Assembly: GCF_011762005.1 (NCBI RefSeq)
Contig: NZ_JAASQU010000001.1
Span: 1-64,000 of the forward strand
Direction: 5' to 3'
Length of the DNA stretch: 64,000 bases
Source: Qipengyuania flava
Lineage (GTDB): Bacteria > Pseudomonadota > Alphaproteobacteria > Sphingomonadales > Sphingomonadaceae
Below the pieces are notes generated by a model. That model was not told the DNA's origin. It made no database searches and saw only the letters and a program-made list of their open reading frames with translations. A program made the translations under genes and the position numbers. Positions 61,308 to 64,000 of the stretch are shown here, piece after piece; within the stretch, counting starts at the first letter, position 1; every line of letters begins with the position of its first letter.

Positions 61308-61925
61308 GTGCCGACCGAACCCACTTCCATCCCGCTCTGGGCGGCGCTGCTCGGCTATCTGATCGGCTCGATCCCCTTCGGGCTGCTGCTCACCCGCGCG
61401 GCGGGGATGGGCGATGTGCGCAAGATCGGCAGCGGCAACATCGGCGCGACCAATGTGCTGCGCACCGGCAACAAGGGGCTGGCCGCGGGCACGCTACTGC
61501 TCGACCTGCTCAAGGGGCTCGCACCGGTGCTCATCGCGGAACGCCTGGGCGGCGAAGTGGCGGCCGCCTTTGCCGCAGGCGCGGCGGTGCTGGGGCACTG
61601 TTTTCCCGTCTGGCTCGGCTTCAAGGGCGGCAAGGGCGTCGCCACCAATGCCGGCGTGGCCTTCGGGCTCGCTTGGCCGGTGGGGCTGGCCTATGCCTTC
61701 GTCTGGCTCAGCGTGCTGGCGATCTTCCGTATCTCCTCGCTCGCGGGGATGGCCGCGGTGGTCGCCGCCGCCGCCGCCGCGCCGCTGTTCGGCTATCCGC
61801 AGTTCTTTCCCGTGCTTGCGGCGATCGCCCTGCTGATCATCTACCTGCATCGTGCCAATATCGCGCGGCTGGCGAAGGGCGAGGAACCCCGCGTCGGTGG
61901 CAGCAAGGACGGTGCTGGGGGATGA
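61308..61925 (+). CDS. plsY: Glycerol-3-phosphate acyltransferase PlsY
   Basis: A 205-aa integral membrane enzyme with about five TM helices that transfers acyl from acyl-phosphate to glycerol-3-phosphate. The conserved blocks are GSIPFGLLLTR, GSGNIGATNVLRTGNKG and FPVWLGFKGGKGVAT. GTG 61308 follows GGAG by six bases. It overlaps dprA by four bases. Confidence 0.95.
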   Translation: MPTEPTSIPLWAALLGYLIGSIPFGLLLTRAAGMGDVRKIGSGNIGATNVLRTGNKGLAAGTLLLDLLKGLAPVLIAERLGGEVAAAFAAGAAVLGHCFPVWLGFKGGKGVATNAGVAFGLAWPVGLAYAFVWLSVLAIFRISSLAGMAAVVAAAAAAPLFGYPQFFPVLAAIALLIIYLHRANIARLAKGEEPRVGGSKDGAGG

Positions 61926-63031
61926 CCGGCGCGGCGACCTCGGCCCTTTCGCAGGACGAGGCTTTCGCCCGCATCCGGCTGCTGCGTTCGCCCAATATCG
62001 GGCCCGTCAGCTATGCCCTGTTGCTGCAGCGCTTCGAGACCGCCGCCGCCGCGCTGGAGGCTCTGCCCGATCTCGGGAAACGCGGCGGGCGCAGCTATCG
62101 CGCCGCTGCGTCGGACGCGATCGAGCGTGAAGTCGAATCGGTGCGTGCAGCCGGGGCGCGGTATCTGTTCCACGACCAGCCCGGCTATCCCGCATTGCTC
62201 GCGCAGGCGCCGGGGGCGCCGCCGATCCTGACGCTGCGCGGCGATGTGGCACTGGCGGCAAGGCCCTGTGTCGCCATGGTCGGCGCGCGCAATGCCAGCG
62301 CAGCGGCGGTCAAGCTGGCGCGCGACTTCGCCGCGGCGCTCGCGGAAGCGGGCTTCGCGGTGGTTTCGGGCCTGGCGCGCGGAATCGATGGTGCGGCGCA
62401 TGAGGGCGCGCTGCCGCACACGATCGGCGTCATCGCGAGCGGGATCGATATCGCCTATCCGCCGCAGCATGCCGATCTGCAGGAACGGATCGCCAGCGAG
62501 GGGCTGCTGCTCGCCGAACAACCACCCGGCACCGAACCGCGCGGCAGCCATTTCCCCAGCCGCAACCGCATTATCGCCGGGCTGGCGGCGGGGACGCTGG
62601 TCGTCGAGGCGGCGGTGCGTTCGGGCAGCCTCATTACCGCCCGGCTGGCGGGAGAAGCGGGGCGCGAGGTCATGGCGATCCCGGGCAGCCCGCTCGAGCC
62701 GCGCAGCCATGGCTGCAATCATTTGATCCGCGAAGGCGCGGTGCTGGTCCAGTCACCCGAGGAAGTTATCGAACTGCTCACCGGTTTCGACGGCGCGCCG
62801 CGTTCGACCTTTCGCGAGTGTGGACAGGAGTTCGCGCCGCCCATGCCCGAAGAGCTTGTCCATGCCGAACCGGCAGCGATCGCCGACCGGCTGACCAGCG
62901 TGCCGGTGGCGGTGGACGAACTGATCCGGCAATCGGGCGAAAGTGCGGCGGGGGTCCAGTTGGCCTTGCTCGAACTCGAGATCGCGGGGCGGCTCGAACG
63001 TCACGCCGGCGGTCGTGTATCGCTGCGCTGA
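61922..63031 (+). CDS. dprA: DNA-processing protein DprA
   Basis: A 369-aa DNA-binding protein that loads RecA on incoming single-stranded DNA. Rossmann-type core: VGARNASAAAVKLARDFA, VSGLARGIDGAAHEGAL, GSHFPSRNRIIAGL and VEAAVRSGSLITARLA; a C-terminal winged helix (SVPVAVDELIRQSGESAAGVQLALLELE) follows. In many genomes topA comes next; here it does not. No comEC is seen. Confidence 0.95.
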   Translation: MTGAATSALSQDEAFARIRLLRSPNIGPVSYALLLQRFETAAAALEALPDLGKRGGRSYRAAASDAIEREVESVRAAGARYLFHDQPGYPALLAQAPGAPPILTLRGDVALAARPCVAMVGARNASAAAVKLARDFAAALAEAGFAVVSGLARGIDGAAHEGALPHTIGVIASGIDIAYPPQHADLQERIASEGLLLAEQPPGTEPRGSHFPSRNRIIAGLAAGTLVVEAAVRSGSLITARLAGEAGREVMAIPGSPLEPRSHGCNHLIREGAVLVQSPEEVIELLTGFDGAPRSTFRECGQEFAPPMPEELVHAEPAAIADRLTSVPVAVDELIRQSGESAAGVQLALLELEIAGRLERHAGGRVSLR

Positions 63032-63303
63032 TCCGCGGCTACGCGCAAATACGCTCTGGATGAATGCGTAAACCGGCGATTTTGGCGCGTTCCTGCAAGC
63101 GTCGATGTCGTTTTTGTCATACAACCATGTTCCGGCACCGATTCGCGTCGCCGGACTTCGCACGTCTGTTTCCAGACAGCGGGCCCCCCACGGAGCTCGC
63201 GACGGGCCGCCTCCGTACCTCCTTACGGGCGGCCCGTTCTGCGTTTGGCGCTTGCTCTTGCCGCCGGGCGCTTTTACCCGCGCCCTCGCTAACAGGGGGC
63301 AAG
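63032..63303 (+). other. Structured spacer after dprA, possible RNA
   Basis: The 272-base gap has three consecutive hairpins: TCCGGC/GCCGGA (63131-63155), GTCTG-TTTC-CAGAC (63164-63177), and a perfect 10-bp ACGGGCCGCC/GGCGGCCCGT (63202-63237) followed by TCTGCGTTTGG. AT-rich stretches (GTCATACAACC) stand before the first hairpin. No coding frame is convincing. It may be an RNA gene ending in a terminator, or a long leader. Confidence 0.4.
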
Positions 63304-64000
63304 ATGGAACCGAGAACGGCAGATTTTCGCACGATTGCTCGGGAAATCCTGCGACTGGCGCGCCTGCTGCCGGTGCCGCTGACGCTGTATGTCCTGTGCG
63401 CAGCCACGGCCTATTCCTTCGTCGACTGGACGTTCGGCGATGTCTTCACCTGGTTCGAAACGCTGGTCCTGCTGGCAGACGGTTACCTCGTCTACGTGCT
63501 GACTTTCCTGCTGATGGCGGAAGCCGGGCTGTTCGCGGATGGCAAGCGCGGCGGGTTCCTCGCCTTTCTGCTTGTCTCCATCGTGTCGGGCATGCTGATC
63601 GTTCTCGGCACGCTGGCGCTGATCATCCCGGGATTGATTCTGTTCGCACGCTGGAGCCCCGCCGTGTGCGACGTGCTGGTGCGCAATGAAGGCGTCACCG
63701 ATGCGTTGGGGCGGAGCTGGGACGCCACCAGCGCTTCCATGACCGCGCTGCTGCCGCACGCGGTCCTCGCCATGTGCGGCTATGCTGCGGTCTCGCTTCT
63801 CGAACTGCTCCCCGACCGCGTGCTCGGCATCGCGCCCTTGGGGTTCGTCTTCATCGCAAATGTCGTCGGCGCGATGTCCGTTGCGTGGGGCGTGTTGCTC
63901 AGCGTCGCGACCTACCGCTTGCTGATGACGCCCTTGCCGGACCACGCATCCGGCGATGACGCCGGTTACGCCCCGGCGAACGGGGCCGGGCAATCTCCCG
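63304..64000 (+). CDS. Multi-pass membrane protein (YciC-like), cut by window edge
   Basis: The frame is open from ATG 63304 to the window end (232 codons), preceded by AGGGGG. About five or six TM segments are visible (for example TLVLLADGYLVYVLTFLLM, FLAFLLVSIVSGMLIVLG, LALIIPGLILF), and the cytoplasmic motif ARWSPAVCDVLVRNEGVTD followed by ALGRSW is typical of YciC/GPDPase-membrane-domain proteins. Function is unknown. The C-terminus is beginning to look hydrophilic, so the end is probably near. Confidence 0.7.
   Translation, partial: MEPRTADFRTIAREILRLARLLPVPLTLYVLCAATAYSFVDWTFGDVFTWFETLVLLADGYLVYVLTFLLMAEAGLFADGKRGGFLAFLLVSIVSGMLIVLGTLALIIPGLILFARWSPAVCDVLVRNEGVTDALGRSWDATSASMTALLPHAVLAMCGYAAVSLLELLPDRVLGIAPLGFVFIANVVGAMSVAWGVLLSVATYRLLMTPLPDHASGDDAGYAPANGAGQSP

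Noticed and set aside
1..64000. CRISPR array or insertion sequence
   Set aside because: No regularly spaced direct repeats, no transposase frames and no terminal inverted repeats with target duplications were seen; the inverted repeats found are short intergenic elements.

Overview
The window is a dense, GC-rich stretch of chromosome from an alphaproteobacterium. Several things point to the Sphingomonadales, most likely the Erythrobacteraceae: the order rpmF-plsX-fabH-ihfA-merR; the string nfuA / nitroreductase / tsaB / rimI / mucR / fur / plsC; a DUF1489 gene; ALAS-type hemA; EgtB/EgtD; and spermidine made through carboxyspermidine. The assignment rests on recognised gene families and remembered gene order, not on a database search. 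I see no rRNA, tRNA, CRISPR array, integrase or transposase. The region looks like core chromosome with a few accessory modules.

Layout. 0.2-1.5 kb: two small genes of unknown function face an S24-type repressor across a tandem operator. 1.5-3.2 kb: a cytochrome c lipoprotein, an MBL hydrolase and a MAPEG protein. 3.4-6.5 kb: the lipid-initiation operon rpmF-plsX-fabH, then ihfA and a MerR regulator. 6.5-13.5 kb (minus): an M24 peptidase, smc, two DsbA-like thiol proteins and a DciA-like protein, divergent from mutY. 14.5-17.7 kb: a small membrane protein, a serine hydrolase, nudC and a FrnE-like DsbA. 17.7-22.2 kb (minus): a small hydrophilic protein, a chemoreceptor, DUF1489 and mgtE. 22.3-28 kb: ppiB, a lipase lipoprotein, miaB, phoH, ybeY and corC. 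28-33.2 kb: lysR, then the minus-strand block plsC-fur-mucR-rimI-tsaB-nitroreductase-nfuA. 33.3-37.7 kb: an M16 peptidase and a class II DAHP synthase. 37.9-41 kb: egtB-egtD and a retropepsin-like protease. 40.9-44.8 kb: the trehalose operon otsB-GH15-otsA. 44.9-48.8 kb: a tyrosine phosphatase, trxB, two tandem MAPEG genes and a PLP dehydratase. 48.8-54.9 kb: a polyamine locus (carboxynorspermidine dehydrogenase, carboxynorspermidine decarboxylase, ornithine decarboxylase) with an MpaB-like oxygenase and a TetR regulator set inside it. 54.9-57.7 kb: a GST / isomerase / MBL / nitroreductase group. 57.8-64 kb: a cell wall hydrolase, hemA, murI, plsY, dprA, and a membrane protein cut by the window edge.

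How the genes work together. Three metabolic modules are complete or nearly so. Ornithine decarboxylase supplies putrescine, and the dehydrogenase/decarboxylase pair turns it into spermidine. EgtD and EgtB make the first two steps of ergothioneine synthesis. OtsA and OtsB make trehalose. Membrane lipid genes (plsX, fabH, plsC, plsY) and RNA/translation upkeep genes (miaB, ybeY, tsaB, rimI, rpmF) are spread across the window. Redox and thiol functions are over-represented: four DsbA-fold proteins, three MAPEG proteins, TrxB, GST, two nitroreductases and NfuA.

Most unusual observations. A 28-codon, diverged copy of the start of miaB lies about 1.1 kb upstream of the real gene. The half-sites in the S24 repressor operator reappear in front of a small membrane protein. 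Two genes probably have leaderless transcripts with identical -10-to-ATG spacing. A 20-bp perfect palindrome precedes the MpaB-like gene. A folded leader precedes the ornithine decarboxylase. A structured 270-bp spacer follows dprA.
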